Part shown: piece by piece, positions 8,238 to 17,778 of the stretch
Layout of the letters: each line of letters opens with the position of its first letter
How positions within the stretch are numbered: the stretch's first letter is position 1
DNA from: Streptomyces akebiae
Lineage (GTDB): Bacteria; Actinomycetota; Actinomycetes; Streptomycetales; Streptomycetaceae
Direction: 5' to 3'
Length of the DNA: 64,000 bases
Assembly (NCBI RefSeq): GCF_019599145.1
Contig: NZ_CP080647.1
Coordinates: 8,556,001-8,620,000, forward strand
The notes under the pieces: model-generated
The model's input: the letters and a program-made list of their open reading frames with translations, nothing else
Databases searched by the model: none
Told to the model about the DNA's origin: nothing
Program-made: the position numbers and the translations under genes

Positions 8238-8858
8238 GTGTTCACCGGAATCGTCGAAGAGCTGGGTGAGGTCACCGCCGTCGAGAATCTCGGCGACTCC
8301 TCCCGCTTCCGTCTGCGCGGCGCCGTCGTCACCCAGGGCGCGAAGCACGGCGACTCCATCGCCGTCAACGGTGTCTGTCTCACGGTCGTGGAGCACGAGG
8401 ACGACTGGTTCACCGCCGACGTCATGGCGGAGACCCTCGAACGCTCCAGCCTCGGCGCCCTCGGCGTCGGCTCCCGCGTCAACCTCGAACGCCCGATGGC
8501 CGTCGGTGAGCGCCTCGGCGGGCACATCGTGCAGGGGCACGTCGACGGCACCGGCCAGGTCATCGAGCGCAAGCCGTCCGAGAACTGGGAGATCGTCAAG
8601 ATCTCGCTCCCGGCGGACCTCACCCGGTACGTGGTCGAGAAGGGCTCGATCACCGTCGACGGCATCAGCCTCACCGTCGTCGACGCGGGCCCCGACTACT
8701 TCACCGTCAGCCTCATCCCGACCACGCTCGACCTGACCACACTCGGCCGCAAGCAGCCCGGCGACCCGGTGAACCTGGAGGTCGACGTCATCGCCAAGTA
8801 CGTCGAGCGCCTGCTCGGGAGCCAGGGGGCGGCGGGCACCCGGGGAGCGGGACAGTGA
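8238..8858 (+). CDS. ribE: Riboflavin synthase alpha subunit
   Basis: A 206-residue enzyme that dismutates two 6,7-dimethyl-8-ribityllumazines to riboflavin and the ribityl-diaminopyrimidine. It shows the usual two-barrel duplication, [10 protein letters not shown] (GTG start) and the internal repeat beginning after about residue 97, with lumazine-binding motifs [12 protein letters not shown] and [12 protein letters not shown], and [15 protein letters not shown] 8238 is chosen because AGGAGG lies nine bases upstream and the family always starts MFTGIV. It is first in the rib operon under the FMN riboswitch; its stop overlaps the ribM start by four bases (GTGA). It is called ribC in some species. 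Confidence 0.95.
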   Translation: MFTGIVEELGEVTAVENLGDSSRFRLRGAVVTQGAKHGDSIAVNGVCLTVVEHEDDWFTADVMAETLERSSLGALGVGSRVNLERPMAVGERLGGHIVQGHVDGTGQVIERKPSENWEIVKISLPADLTRYVVEKGSITVDGISLTVVDAGPDYFTVSLIPTTLDLTTLGRKQPGDPVNLEVDVIAKYVERLLGSQGAAGTRGAGQ

Positions 8859-9487
8859 ACTCCCTGAACGCCGTCGCCTTCACCGCCTTCGGCCAGCAGA
8901 TCCTCTGGTCGGACATGATCGGCAACATCCTCGGGCTGATCGCCCTCGCCCTCGGCGCGATCCGCTCCATCTGGAACTGGCCCGTGCAGTTCCTCTCCGG
9001 CCTGGTCCTCTTCGGGGCCTTCGTCGGCCACCTCACCGGCAGTGCCGGCAAGCAGGTCATCGTCATGGCCGTCGCCGCGTACGGCTGGTGGCAGTGGAAC
9101 CGCACGAAGGGGCAGTCCGCGGACGGTGCCATCACCCCGCGCTTCGCCACCTGGCGCGAGCGCGGCTACCTGGTCGCCGGCGCCGTGCTCGGCACCCTCG
9201 CCGTCGGTGGCCTCTTCACCGCCTTCCCGACCCTGTCCTGGGACCCCTGGCCGGACGCCTACATCTTCACCGGCACCATCGTCGCCATGTACGCCCAGGC
9301 GCGCGGCATGGTCGAGTTCTGGTTCGCCTGGCTGCTCGTCGACCTCGTCGGCGTACCCCTCAACTTCGCCAACGGTTACGCGTTCTCCGGATTCGTCTAC
9401 ATCATCTACGGCGCGCTCGTCCTGTGGGGCATGCGCGACTGGTGGCTGCGCTCCCGCAAGCCCGCCCTGGAAGGAGCTCCCGCATGA
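8855..9487 (+). CDS. ribM: PnuC-family riboflavin transporter RibM
   Basis: A 210-residue inner-membrane protein with about seven hydrophobic segments and the PnuC family pattern: [39 protein letters not shown] near residues 70-77, and a C-terminal [16 protein letters not shown]. PnuC proteins carry nicotinamide mononucleotide, but the copy inside FMN-controlled rib operons of actinobacteria is the riboflavin uptake facilitator RibM. Its position between ribE and ribBA, with four-base overlaps on both sides, supports that role. The GTG start overlaps the ribE stop codon. NAD-precursor transport is the less likely alternative. Confidence 0.88.
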   Translation: MNSLNAVAFTAFGQQILWSDMIGNILGLIALALGAIRSIWNWPVQFLSGLVLFGAFVGHLTGSAGKQVIVMAVAAYGWWQWNRTKGQSADGAITPRFATWRERGYLVAGAVLGTLAVGGLFTAFPTLSWDPWPDAYIFTGTIVAMYAQARGMVEFWFAWLLVDLVGVPLNFANGYAFSGFVYIIYGALVLWGMRDWWLRSRKPALEGAPA

Positions 9488-10773
9488 GCACGGCGCCGAT
9501 CCTGTACAGCACCGACGGCATCGAGGACTTCGGGCTCGACCCGATCGAGCAGGCCATCGCCGACATCGCGGCGGGCCGGCCCGTCGTGGTCGTGGACGAC
9601 GAGAACCGCGAGAACGAGGGTGACCTCGTCATCGCCGCCGAGAAGGCCACCCCCGAGATCATCGCCTTCATGATGAGCGAGTGCCGGGGCATGATCTGCG
9701 CCCCCATGGAGGGCGACGAGCTGGACCGGCTCGAACTGCCGCAGATGGTGCAGCAGAACACCGAGTCCATGCGCACCGCCTTCACCGTCACCGTCGACGC
9801 GGGCCCCCAGCACGGCGTCACCACCGGCATCTCCGCCTCCGACCGCGCCACCACCCTGCAACTCCTGGCGAGCGGCACCGCCGAGCCCGGCGACTTCGTC
9901 CGCCCCGGCCACATCTTCCCGCTGCGCGCCCGCACCGGCGGGGTGCTCGTGCGTGACGGCCACACCGAGGCCGCCGTCGACCTCGCCCGCCTCGCGGGCC
10001 TGCGCCCGGCCGGCGCGATCGTCGAGATCGCCGGCGAGGACGGCCGCATGCTGCGCCTGCCCGAACTGATCCCGTTCGCCCGCAAGCACGGCCTGACGAT
10101 CATCTCCATCGAGGACCTGATCGCCTACCGCCGTGACTCCGAGCCCACCGTCAGGCGCGAGGCGAAGACCCAACTCCCCACCGCCTTCGGTGACTTCACG
10201 GCCTACGGCTACCGCTCCACCGTCGACGGCGTCGAACACGTCGCCCTCGTCCACGGCGAGATCGGCGACGGCGAGGACGTCCTCGTCCGTGTCCACTCCG
10301 AATGCCTCACCGGCGACATCTTCCACTCGCTGCGCTGCGACTGCGGCCCCCAGCTGCAGACCTCCCTCCAGCGCATCGCCACCGAGGGCCGCGGCGTCGT
10401 CGTCTACCTGCGCGGCCACGAGGGACGCGGCATCGGACTGCTGTCCAAGCTGCGCGCGTACGAACTCCAGGAACTCGGCCGTGACACCCTCGACGCCAAC
10501 CTGGAACTGGGCCTGCCCGCCGACGCCCGCGACTACGGCGCCGGGGCGCAGATCCTGCGGGACCTGGGTGTGCGCAGTCTGCGCCTGATGACCAACAACC
10601 CCGAGAAGACCGACGCCCTCGTCCGGCACGGCCTCGACGTCACCGACCGCGAGCCGATGCCCGTCCGCGCGGGCGAGCACAACCTCCGCTACCTGCGCAC
10701 CAAGCGGGACCGGATGGGCCACGACCTGCCCTGGCTGGACACGACCACCGCGTCCACCTGCGGCAACCAGTAG
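9484..10773 (+). CDS. ribBA: Bifunctional 3,4-dihydroxy-2-butanone-4-phosphate synthase / GTP cyclohydrolase II
   Basis: A 429-residue fusion that makes both riboflavin precursors. The N-terminal domain (about 1-215) converts ribulose-5-phosphate to dihydroxybutanone phosphate; its metal loop [11 protein letters not shown] starts at Asp38. The C-terminal domain opens GTP to the diaminopyrimidine; zinc ligands are Cys274, Cys285 and Cys287 in [16 protein letters not shown], followed by the catalytic [20 protein letters not shown]. Length and domain order are normal for actinobacteria. The ATG overlaps the ribM stop (ATGA). ribD/ribG, needed for the intermediate deaminase/reductase step, is not in this window. 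Confidence 0.96.
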   Translation: MSTAPILYSTDGIEDFGLDPIEQAIADIAAGRPVVVVDDENRENEGDLVIAAEKATPEIIAFMMSECRGMICAPMEGDELDRLELPQMVQQNTESMRTAFTVTVDAGPQHGVTTGISASDRATTLQLLASGTAEPGDFVRPGHIFPLRARTGGVLVRDGHTEAAVDLARLAGLRPAGAIVEIAGEDGRMLRLPELIPFARKHGLTIISIEDLIAYRRDSEPTVRREAKTQLPTAFGDFTAYGYRSTVDGVEHVALVHGEIGDGEDVLVRVHSECLTGDIFHSLRCDCGPQLQTSLQRIATEGRGVVVYLRGHEGRGIGLLSKLRAYELQELGRDTLDANLELGLPADARDYGAGAQILRDLGVRSLRLMTNNPEKTDALVRHGLDVTDREPMPVRAGEHNLRYLRTKRDRMGHDLPWLDTTTASTCGNQ

Positions 10774-10824
10774 GACCAGCGAGTACGAGTTTCAAGCACA
10801 GCGTTTTCAGAACCAAGGAGCAAC

Positions 10825-11310
10825 GTGAGCGGCAAGGGCGCACCCGAACTGTCCGTACGCAACTGCGGCGACCTGCGCGTCGCGGTCATCGCGGCCCAGT
10901 GGCACGAGAAGGTGATGGACGGCCTCGTCGAGGGCGCCCTGCGTGCCCTGCGCGACCTGGGCATCGACGAGCCGACCCTCCTGCGGGTCCCCGGCAGCTG
11001 GGAACTCCCCGTCGTCGCCAAGGTCCTGGCCGGACGCGGCTACGACGCGATCGTCGCCCTCGGTGTCGTCATCCGCGGCGGCACCCCCCACTTCGAGTAC
11101 GTGTGCCAGGGCGTCACCCAGGGCCTCACCCAGGTCTCCGTCGACACCGGAGTCCCCGTCGGCTTCGGCGTACTGACCTGCGACACGGAGGAGCAGGCCC
11201 TGGACCGCGCGGGCATCGAGGGCTCGAACGAGGACAAGGGCCACGAGGCGGTGACGGCGGCGGTGGCGACCGCGGCCACCCTCCGCTCAGTATCTGAACC
11301 CTGGCGCTGA
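10825..11310 (+). CDS. ribH: 6,7-dimethyl-8-ribityllumazine synthase
   Basis: A 161-residue lumazine synthase condensing the pyrimidine and dihydroxybutanone phosphate; members assemble as pentamers or 60-mers. Seen motifs are [31 protein letters not shown] (substrate-contacting PGSWE), [17 protein letters not shown] with the catalytic His, and [20 protein letters not shown]. The GTG start has AAGGAG six bases upstream. It is the last rib gene, 51 bases after ribBA; hisE follows only 34 bases later, so histidine genes may be read through from the rib promoter. Confidence 0.95.
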   Translation: MSGKGAPELSVRNCGDLRVAVIAAQWHEKVMDGLVEGALRALRDLGIDEPTLLRVPGSWELPVVAKVLAGRGYDAIVALGVVIRGGTPHFEYVCQGVTQGLTQVSVDTGVPVGFGVLTCDTEEQALDRAGIEGSNEDKGHEAVTAAVATAATLRSVSEPWR

Positions 11311-11344
11311 GGCAGGGGCGGTTGCGCGTAGGCTGAGCCTCACC

Positions 11345-11617
11345 ATGTCCAAGAAGACGTTCGAGGAGCTGTTCGCCGAGCTCCAGCACAAGGCCGCCAC
11401 CGGCGACCCCGCCACTTCCCGCACCGCTGAGCTGGTCGAGAAGGGCGTCCATACCATCGGCAAGAAGGTCGTCGAAGAGGCCGCCGAGGTCTGGATGGCC
11501 GCCGAGTACGAGGGCAAGGAAGCAGCCGCCGAGGAGATCTCGCAGCTGCTCTACCACGTCCAGGTGATGATGGTCGCCCGCGGCATCTCCCTGGACGACG
11601 TGTACGCCCACCTCTGA
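11345..11617 (+). CDS. hisE: Phosphoribosyl-ATP diphosphatase
   Basis: A 90-residue all-alpha MazG-fold enzyme of histidine synthesis that hydrolyses PR-ATP to PR-AMP and pyrophosphate, the second step of the pathway. The metal-binding helix pair is visible as [20 protein letters not shown] and [14 protein letters not shown]. The length is that of a stand-alone HisE, not a HisIE fusion. It sits directly before hisG, the enzyme for the preceding step, separated by 62 bases. Confidence 0.95.
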   Translation: MSKKTFEELFAELQHKAATGDPATSRTAELVEKGVHTIGKKVVEEAAEVWMAAEYEGKEAAAEEISQLLYHVQVMMVARGISLDDVYAHL

Positions 11618-11679
11618 GCCGTACCCCGCACACCACGCTGAACGAATCCGTACGAAACCGAACGAAGGAAGCTCGCCTC

Positions 11680-12537
11680 ATGCTGCGCATCGCCGTCCCC
11701 AACAAGGGTTCCCTGTCCGGACCTGCGGGGGAGATGCTGCATGAGGCCGGCTACCAGCAGCGCCGGGAGTCCAAGGAGCTGCGGATCGTCGACCCGGCCA
11801 ACGAGGTGGAGTTCTTCTACCTCCGCCCCCGCGACATCGCGATCTACGTCTCCTCCGGCCGCCTCGACATCGGCATCACCGGCCGGGACCTGCTCATCGA
11901 CTCCGGCGCCAACGCCGAGGAGATCCTCCCGCTCGGCTTCGCCCGCTCCACCTTCCGCTTCGCCTCCAAGCCGGGAACGGCGAACGGCGTCGCCGACCTC
12001 AAGGGCAAGACGGTCGCCACGTCCTACGAGGGCATCGTCGCCGGACACCTCGCGGACAACGGCATCGACGCCTCGGTGGTCCACCTCGACGGAGCCGTCG
12101 AGACCGCCATCGAACTGGGCGTCGCCGAGGTCATCGCCGACGTCGTCGAGACCGGCACCTCCCTGCGGAACGCCGGTCTGGAGGTCTTCGGCGAGCCGAT
12201 CATGAAGTCCGAGGCCGTCGTCATCCGTCGCGTCGACGCCGACACGTCCTCGGAGAACGAGCCCAAGGTGCAGCAGTTCCTGCGTCGCCTCCAGGGCGTC
12301 CTCGTGGCCCGGACCTACGTGATGATGGACTACGACTGCCGCGTCGAGCAGTTGGAGAAGGCCGTCGCGCTCACGCCGGGCCTGGAGTCCCCGACCGTCT
12401 CGCCGTTGCACAACGAGGGCTGGGTCGCCGTCCGGGCGATGGTCCCGGCCAAGGAGGCCCAGCGGATCATGGACGACCTCTACGACATCGGCGCCCGGGC
12501 CATCCTGACCACCGCCATCCACGCCTGCCGCCTCTGA
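11680..12537 (+). CDS. hisG: ATP phosphoribosyltransferase, long form
   Basis: A 285-residue enzyme catalysing the committed step of histidine synthesis, ATP plus PRPP to PR-ATP. It opens LRIAVPNKGSLSGPAGEML, has the PRPP-binding stretch EVIADVVETGTSLRNAGLEV (about 150-169), and has a C-terminal regulatory domain (about 212-285, ending DIGARAILTTAIHACRL) that mediates feedback inhibition by histidine in long-form HisG. No HisZ partner is needed. GGAAG lies upstream of ATG 11680. The gene is followed by a PH-domain gene after 20 bases. Confidence 0.95.
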   Translation: MLRIAVPNKGSLSGPAGEMLHEAGYQQRRESKELRIVDPANEVEFFYLRPRDIAIYVSSGRLDIGITGRDLLIDSGANAEEILPLGFARSTFRFASKPGTANGVADLKGKTVATSYEGIVAGHLADNGIDASVVHLDGAVETAIELGVAEVIADVVETGTSLRNAGLEVFGEPIMKSEAVVIRRVDADTSSENEPKVQQFLRRLQGVLVARTYVMMDYDCRVEQLEKAVALTPGLESPTVSPLHNEGWVAVRAMVPAKEAQRIMDDLYDIGARAILTTAIHACRL

Positions 12538-12557
12538 CGGCCGGGGAGTCGTACGTC

Positions 12558-13022
12558 ATGCCGGACCAGTCCCCCCTGCCCGCCCTGCCCGTCACTTTTC
12601 GGCCGGGCCGTACCCGGGCCGTGCTGCTGACCGCCGCGGGCGCGATCTTCGTGGTCATCACGGTCGTCGCGCTGCTGCTGCCCACGCTCGGCCCGGGGGA
12701 GCGGCTCAGCTTCGTCTTCACGGCGGCCATGCTCGCCGGGGTGCTGTGCATGCTCTCCCGGCCCAAGGTGGTCGCCGACGAGTCCGGGGTGACCGTCGTC
12801 AACATCACCGCCAGGCGCCGCTTGGGCTGGGCGGAGATCGTGCAGGTGAACCTGCGGGTCGGCGACCCCTGGGTCTTCCTCGACCTCACCGACGGCACCA
12901 GCCTGCCCGCACTCGGCATCCAGCCGGGCATCGCCAAGCAGCGTGCCATCGAGGACGCCCGGACGCTTCGGGCGCTGGTGGAGGACCGCTCGGTCGCCGA
13001 GCCCGAGCCGCGCCAGGGCTGA
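12558..13022 (+). CDS. Membrane-anchored bacterial PH-domain protein
   Basis: A 154-residue protein with a short N-terminal segment, two hydrophobic helices (about 22-46 and 52-70) and a C-terminal beta-rich bacterial PH-like module (KVVADESGVTVVNITARRRL, WAEIVQVNLRVGDPWVFLDL, about 72-130). Such proteins occur next to hisG in many streptomycetes, but the family has no assigned function and the association may be positional only. It is probably cotranscribed with hisE-hisG, given a 20-base gap and a hairpin downstream. Confidence 0.75.
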   Translation: MPDQSPLPALPVTFRPGRTRAVLLTAAGAIFVVITVVALLLPTLGPGERLSFVFTAAMLAGVLCMLSRPKVVADESGVTVVNITARRRLGWAEIVQVNLRVGDPWVFLDLTDGTSLPALGIQPGIAKQRAIEDARTLRALVEDRSVAEPEPRQG

Positions 13023-13139
13023 GCCGACCCGACGTCCGGGACGGCCCCGGACCCGCGTCGGGGACGACCCGGGCAAGATCAGGGCCGACTCGTGGCCGTC
13101 GCCCCTGCCGCACCGGCCCCTGTCTTGATTAATCTGTTT

Positions 13140-13166
13140 GCGGAGGCGTTTTCGTTGCGCCTCCGC
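13140..13166 (+). terminator. Terminator-like hairpin after the rib/his run
   Basis: GCGGAGGCG and CGCCTCCGC form a 9-bp stem around a nine-base loop, 118 bases beyond the PH-domain stop. Few T residues follow, as usual in Streptomyces. Confidence 0.55.
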
Positions 13167-13288
13167 CTCTGTCGTTCCACCCCGGAAGGCAGGGGCTCCC
13201 TGCTATTCGAGGAGTGACTCCCTCCAGCGATGGACGGATCGTCCTGTAGTACCTGCGCCGCCCCCTCCCGGCATATCGAGGCGGCGGC

Positions 13289-14722
13289 ATGACCATCCCC
13301 CTGCTGCTCCTCGGAGCCGCGTTCCTGCTCATCCTCGCCAACGGCTTCTTCGTGGCCGCCGAGTTCGGCCTCGTCACGGTCGAGCGACCGGAGGCCGAGA
13401 AGGCCGCCGCCGAGGGCGACCGCCGGGCCCTCAAGGTGGTGGGCGCGCTCAAGGAGCTGTCGTTCCAGCTCTCCGGCACGCAGCTCGGCATCACCATCAC
13501 CTCCCTCGTCGTCGGCATGCTCGCCGAACCGGCGCTCGCGGAGATACTCCACGGCCCCTTCACCGCCATCGGCATACCCGAAGGCGCCGTGTCCGGGGTG
13601 TCCGTGGTCGTCGGCATGCTGCTGGCCTCCGCCGTGCAGATGGTGATCGGCGAACTGGTCCCCAAGAACTGGGCGGTGTCGAAGCCCATGCAGGTCGCCC
13701 GCTTCGTCGCGGGCCCCCAGCACGTCTTCTCCCGTCTCTTCCGCCCGGTCATCGCCGCCCTCAACGCGGTCGCCAACCGCCTGGTCCGCGCCTTCGGCGT
13801 AGAGCCCACGGACGAGCTGGCCTCCGCCCGCACCCCCGGCGAACTGGTCTCCCTCGCCCGGCACTCGGCCCAGGCCGGCGCCCTGGAACAGGACACGGCC
13901 GACCTCTTCGTCCGCACGCTCTCCCTGGGCGAGCTGACCGCGGAGAACGTGATGACGCCGCGCGTCAAGGTCAGCGCCCTGCAGTCGTCGGCCACCGCCG
14001 AGGACGTGGTCAACCTGACCCGCGCCACCGGTCTCTCGCGCTTCCCCGTCTACCGGGAACGGATCGACGAGATCGTCGGCATGGTCCACCTCAAGGACGC
14101 CCTCGCTATCCCGGCCCACGACCGGCTGCACACCCCGGTCGGCCGGATCGCCAGGACCCCGCTCCTCGTCCCCGAGTCGCTGCCCGTGCAGCCGCTGCTG
14201 GCCCGACTGCGCAGCGAGCAGCCCATCGCCGTCGTCGTCGACGAGTACGGCGGTACGGCCGGTGTCGTGACCCTGGAGGACATCGTCGAGGAACTGGTCG
14301 GCGAGGTGCGCGACGAGCACGACGGGCACGAGAGGCCCGAACTCGCCGCGGCCCCGCCCGAGGACGGCCGCCTCGCCTGGGACGCCGACGGCAGCTGCCG
14401 GGTCGATGTGCTCCAGCGCATCGGCCTCGACGTCCCGGAGGGCCCCTACGAGACGGTCGCCGGCCTCGTCGCCGACCTGCTCGGTCGTATCCCCGCCCCC
14501 GGCGACCGCGCCGAGCTGCCCGGCTGGCGGCTGGCGGTGCGCCAGGTGGGGCACTACCGAGCGGAGCGCGTACGCCTCGTCCGCACCGCTTCCGTCACGG
14601 ACACCGTCCCCGGCACGGAAGGGGCCCGCGGCTCGGTACCCACCCCCGTCAAGCGAGCGAACCGCGGCAGGGGACCCCACCCCGTCACGGACCCCGCCTC
14701 GGCCGTGGAGGCAACCCGATGA
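13289..14722 (+). CDS. CNNM/CBS-domain (CorC/HlyC-like) membrane protein, first of pair
   Basis: A 477-residue membrane protein with domains in the usual order. The CNNM transmembrane domain (about 1-195) has ANGFFVAAEFGLVTVERP at residues 16-33, the proposed ion-binding region. A tandem CBS pair follows (about 220-340, VMTPRVKVSAL and QPIAVVVDEYGGTAGVVTLE), then a CorC_HlyC transporter-associated domain (about 355-430). The family is tied to magnesium or divalent cation export and to heavy-metal resistance; older names are hemolysin C or YtfL. It is cotranslated with the next gene through an ATGA overlap, so the two may form a heterodimer. Confidence 0.88.
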   Translation: MTIPLLLLGAAFLLILANGFFVAAEFGLVTVERPEAEKAAAEGDRRALKVVGALKELSFQLSGTQLGITITSLVVGMLAEPALAEILHGPFTAIGIPEGAVSGVSVVVGMLLASAVQMVIGELVPKNWAVSKPMQVARFVAGPQHVFSRLFRPVIAALNAVANRLVRAFGVEPTDELASARTPGELVSLARHSAQAGALEQDTADLFVRTLSLGELTAENVMTPRVKVSALQSSATAEDVVNLTRATGLSRFPVYRERIDEIVGMVHLKDALAIPAHDRLHTPVGRIARTPLLVPESLPVQPLLARLRSEQPIAVVVDEYGGTAGVVTLEDIVEELVGEVRDEHDGHERPELAAAPPEDGRLAWDADGSCRVDVLQRIGLDVPEGPYETVAGLVADLLGRIPAPGDRAELPGWRLAVRQVGHYRAERVRLVRTASVTDTVPGTEGARGSVPTPVKRANRGRGPHPVTDPASAVEATR

Positions 14723-15807
14723 GCATGCTCCAACTCCTGTTCGCCCTGCTCCTCGTGCTCGCCAACGGCTTCTTCGTCGGCGCCGAGTTCGCCCTGGTCT
14801 CCGTCCGCCGCAGCCAGATCGAACCACTGGGGACCACCCGGGCCCGCCAGGTCCTCTACGGCCTGGAGAACCTGCCCCAGATGATGGCGGCCGCCCAGTT
14901 CGGCATCACCGTCTGCTCACTGACGCTGGGCGCGGTGGCCGAGCCGACGGTGGCCAAGCTGCTGGAGCCGGTCTTCGAGGCGATCCACCTGCCGCACGGC
15001 ATGATTCACCCCCTGGGCTACGTCATCGCGTTGGCCGTGGTCGTCTTCCTCCACCTCGTCATCGGGGAGATGCTGCCGAAGAACCTGGCGATGGCGGCGC
15101 CGGAGAAGACCGCGCTGTGGCTGAGCCCGGCGCTGGTGGCCTTCGCGAGGCTGTGCCAGCCGATCACGATCGGTCTCGGTGCCTGCGCCCGCCTGGTCCT
15201 GAAGCTCTTCCACGTCGAGCCCAAGGACGAGGTCGAAGCCGTCTTCACCAGCGTCCAGCTGGTCCGGCTGGTCGAGGACTCGGGACAGGCCGGGCTGCTC
15301 GACCCCGAGGAGCAGGAGCGCCTGGAGGACGCGCTGGAGCTGGGCTCCCGCCCGGTGACGGACGTCCTGCTCAAGCGGGACACCCTGGTGACGGTGGTTC
15401 CCTCGGTGACTCCCGCGCAGGTCGTGGCGCTGACCGCCCGCACCGGTTACTCCCGCTTCCCGGTGGTCGCGGAGAACGGCGCGTTCATGGGCCGCTATCT
15501 CCACGTCAAGGACGTCCTCGACCTGGAGGACTCCGACCGTGCCGTCCCCCAGCAGATCTGGCGCCCCATGACCACCCTGCGCGCGGAGCTGCCGCTGGAC
15601 GACGCGCTGACGGTCATGCGGCGGGCCGCCACCCATCTGGCCCAGGTGGCGGACGCCTCCGGCAAGGTGCTCGGCCTCGCCGCCCTGGAGGACGTCCTGG
15701 AGCTCCTGGTCGGCGAGGTCCGCGACCCGGCCCACCGAGAGGTCCAGCCGGTCCGCGTGACGGAGCCGAGGGGCAGCGAAACCGCGGAGGAAGCCCTCGC
15801 GAGCTGA
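14719..15807 (+). CDS. CNNM/CBS-domain membrane protein, second of pair
   Basis: A 362-residue paralogue of the preceding gene. It repeats the N-terminal LANGFFVGAEFALVSVRRSQ motif, four hydrophobic helices and FLHLVIGEMLPKNLAMAAPE, then a shorter CBS pair (about 205-330). The CorC_HlyC domain present in the first gene is missing here. The tandem of a long and a short CNNM gene is common in actinobacteria. The four-base overlap with the upstream stop and co-orientation indicate one transcript and probably one complex. A strong hairpin follows. Confidence 0.87.
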   Translation: MSMLQLLFALLLVLANGFFVGAEFALVSVRRSQIEPLGTTRARQVLYGLENLPQMMAAAQFGITVCSLTLGAVAEPTVAKLLEPVFEAIHLPHGMIHPLGYVIALAVVVFLHLVIGEMLPKNLAMAAPEKTALWLSPALVAFARLCQPITIGLGACARLVLKLFHVEPKDEVEAVFTSVQLVRLVEDSGQAGLLDPEEQERLEDALELGSRPVTDVLLKRDTLVTVVPSVTPAQVVALTARTGYSRFPVVAENGAFMGRYLHVKDVLDLEDSDRAVPQQIWRPMTTLRAELPLDDALTVMRRAATHLAQVADASGKVLGLAALEDVLELLVGEVRDPAHREVQPVRVTEPRGSETAEEALAS

Positions 15808-15820
15808 ATCCGCCCCAGCT

Positions 15821-15866
15821 CGCGCAGTTCCCCGCGCCCCTCTCAAGGGGCGCGGGGAACTGCGCG
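15821..15866. terminator. Perfect 20-bp hairpin; full copy of a dispersed palindrome family
   Basis: CGCGCAGTTCCCCGCGCCCC (15821-15840), a six-base loop, and its exact reverse complement (15847-15866). It lies between convergent genes (CNNM ends 15807, AAA+ ATPase ends 15904) and can end transcription from both sides. The same 20-base arm recurs as single arms at 29778, 49809 and 55611. Confidence 0.9.
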
Positions 15867-15903
15867 AACGGGGTCCGGTGGTAGGGGCGCGGGGGCGAGG
15901 AAC

Positions 15904-17778
15904 TCACATCGCCGACGGATCCTGCGGACCCCGCCCCGACAGGACCTCCCCGTACGCCTGCATCAAGTCCGGCAACCGAAGCGTCGACAGATCGTCCCGC
16001 GTCGGAATCGACGGGTACCCCGACAGCCGCAGATCCCGATACGCACAGCTCTTCTCGTACAGCGTCCGCAGAAACCGCCCGTTCCCGAGCTCGTCGATCC
16101 ACCCCTGCTCCACGACATGCCCGGAGATGGACCGCAACTCGTCGAGCGCCTCCTCGTCCCACACGTCCCCGTTCTCCGCCGCGAGCACCTCCCCGATGGA
16201 GGTCAGCTCCAGCGGCCGGTAGGAGGGGAAGTCGACACGCGTCGTGAACCGGGACGACAGCCCGGGGTTCGCGGTCAGCAGCCGGTCCATCCCCTCCGGA
16301 TAGCCGGCCAGGATCACGACCAGATGATCCCGGTTGTCCTCGGCCCGCTTCAGCAGCACCTGAAGCGCCTCGTCCCCGTACGCGTCCCCCTTCCCGTACC
16401 CGGTGTTGGACAGGGAGTACGCCTCGTCCACGAACAGCACCCCGCCGATCGCCGAGTCGATCAGCTCGTTGGCCTTCACGGCGGTCTGCCCGAGGTACTC
16501 GCCCACGAGATCCGCGCGCTGCGCCTCGACGAGGTGGTCACCGCCCAGCAACCCGAGCGCGTAGAAGACGCGGCCCAGTATTCGCGCCACGGTGGTCTTC
16601 CCGGTCCCCGACGGCCCGGAGAAGACGAAATGCCGCTTGGGCGGCTGCACGGGCAACCCCTGCCCCGCCCGCAGCCTTGCCATGTTCAGCTGTGCGGACA
16701 ACGCCTTGACCTGCCGTTTCACCGGCTCCAGCCCGACCATCCGCTCCAGCTCCGCCAGCGCCTCCTCCAGCAGCTCCGGATCCGTCGGCCCCGCCGGCAG
16801 GGACAGCGGCTCCACCGGCACGACGGACTTCTCCCGTACGAAGGTGTCGCCGGCCTCGGGCGGCAGCCCGCCCGACGGCGGCGGTCCGGGCTCGGACACC
16901 TTCAGGTCCCGGCCCTCGGCGTCGAAGAAGGGCTCCAGGCCGTCGCCGTCGAGGACGTCCTGCCCGATCCCGGCGAGCGCGATCGCGGCGAAGTCGCTCG
17001 CGTCGTCGTCGTACCCGTCGCCCTCGGAGATCGCGGCCAGCCGCGCGGACGTGTCCATGAAGGCGGGGTCGACCCGGTGCACGGCCCGGTACAGGGGAAG
17101 CGCGGCCGCGCTGCGCCCCGTGCCCTCGTGCGCGCGGGCCAGCCAGTACCGCAGCTCCTTGCGCTGCGGCTGCTCGCTGCGGCAACGCATCAGCGCCGCG
17201 GAGAGCAGCGGCTCGGCCTGCCCGTACGTCTCCAGACGGACCCGGGCCATCCCGCCGAACAGGCCGGCCTCGATCCCCAGCAGGGGATCGTCGAGCAGCG
17301 GATCGGTGTGCCGGACCAGCTGCTCCCAGTCCTTGACCAGGTAGGCGCGGCAGGCGTGCAGAAACCGCACCTGGTGGTCCGCGTCGACCGGCGGGAGCCC
17401 CGCGAGCGCCCGGTCCAGCTCGGGCACATGGCGCCCGTCCAGCCAGTGCGAGGCGTGCGCGAGGAGCAGATCACGCGGACTCTCCAGCACCGGCTGCACC
17501 CACCAGCCCAGCCAGTACCAGGAGTTGAGGGTGCGGCGGTGCCGGGAGCGCTGCTCCCCGAAGCGCTCCCGGTGCCGGAACATCCGCAGCAGCGCGGTGG
17601 TCGTGTCCACCCGCAGCGCGTGCAGCCCGAGCCAGCCGTCGGCCATCCCGGGATCCATCCGCACCGCGGCGCGGAACTCCTCCTCCGCCTGCGGATAGGC
17701 GCCCATCGTGTAGGCGTCCACGCCTCGCAGCCAGGCGAGGTCGGCCGGGGCCTCGGGGCCCCGCGAGCCGAAGTCCAT
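15904..17778 (-). CDS. EccA/CbxX-like AAA+ ATPase with N-terminal TPR-like domain
   Basis: A 624-residue cytoplasmic protein. The N-terminal half (about 1-290) is a helical TPR-like array (YTMGAYPQAEEEFRAAVRMD, RYWLARAHEGTGRSAAALPL). The C-terminal half is a CbxX-type AAA+ module with Walker A FSGPSGTGKTTVARILG (about 388-404), Walker B GGVLFVDEAYSL, and sensor/arginine-finger region NPGLSSRFTTRVDFPSY. This is the architecture of EccA of type VII secretion, but no ESX genes (eccB, eccC, eccD, esxAB) are nearby, so a general chaperone-type ATPase is also possible. ATG 17778 follows GGGGGA closely; GTG 17781 is an alternative. Confidence 0.85.
   Translation of the reverse strand: MDFGSRGPEAPADLAWLRGVDAYTMGAYPQAEEEFRAAVRMDPGMADGWLGLHALRVDTTTALLRMFRHRERFGEQRSRHRRTLNSWYWLGWWVQPVLESPRDLLLAHASHWLDGRHVPELDRALAGLPPVDADHQVRFLHACRAYLVKDWEQLVRHTDPLLDDPLLGIEAGLFGGMARVRLETYGQAEPLLSAALMRCRSEQPQRKELRYWLARAHEGTGRSAAALPLYRAVHRVDPAFMDTSARLAAISEGDGYDDDASDFAAIALAGIGQDVLDGDGLEPFFDAEGRDLKVSEPGPPPSGGLPPEAGDTFVREKSVVPVEPLSLPAGPTDPELLEEALAELERMVGLEPVKRQVKALSAQLNMARLRAGQGLPVQPPKRHFVFSGPSGTGKTTVARILGRVFYALGLLGGDHLVEAQRADLVGEYLGQTAVKANELIDSAIGGVLFVDEAYSLSNTGYGKGDAYGDEALQVLLKRAEDNRDHLVVILAGYPEGMDRLLTANPGLSSRFTTRVDFPSYRPLELTSIGEVLAAENGDVWDEEALDELRSISGHVVEQGWIDELGNGRFLRTLYEKSCAYRDLRLSGYPSIPTRDDLSTLRLPDLMQAYGEVLSGRGPQDPSAM

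Noticed and set aside
15904..17778. Part of a type VII secretion cluster
   Set aside because: No eccB, eccC, eccD or WXG100 gene is present nearby.
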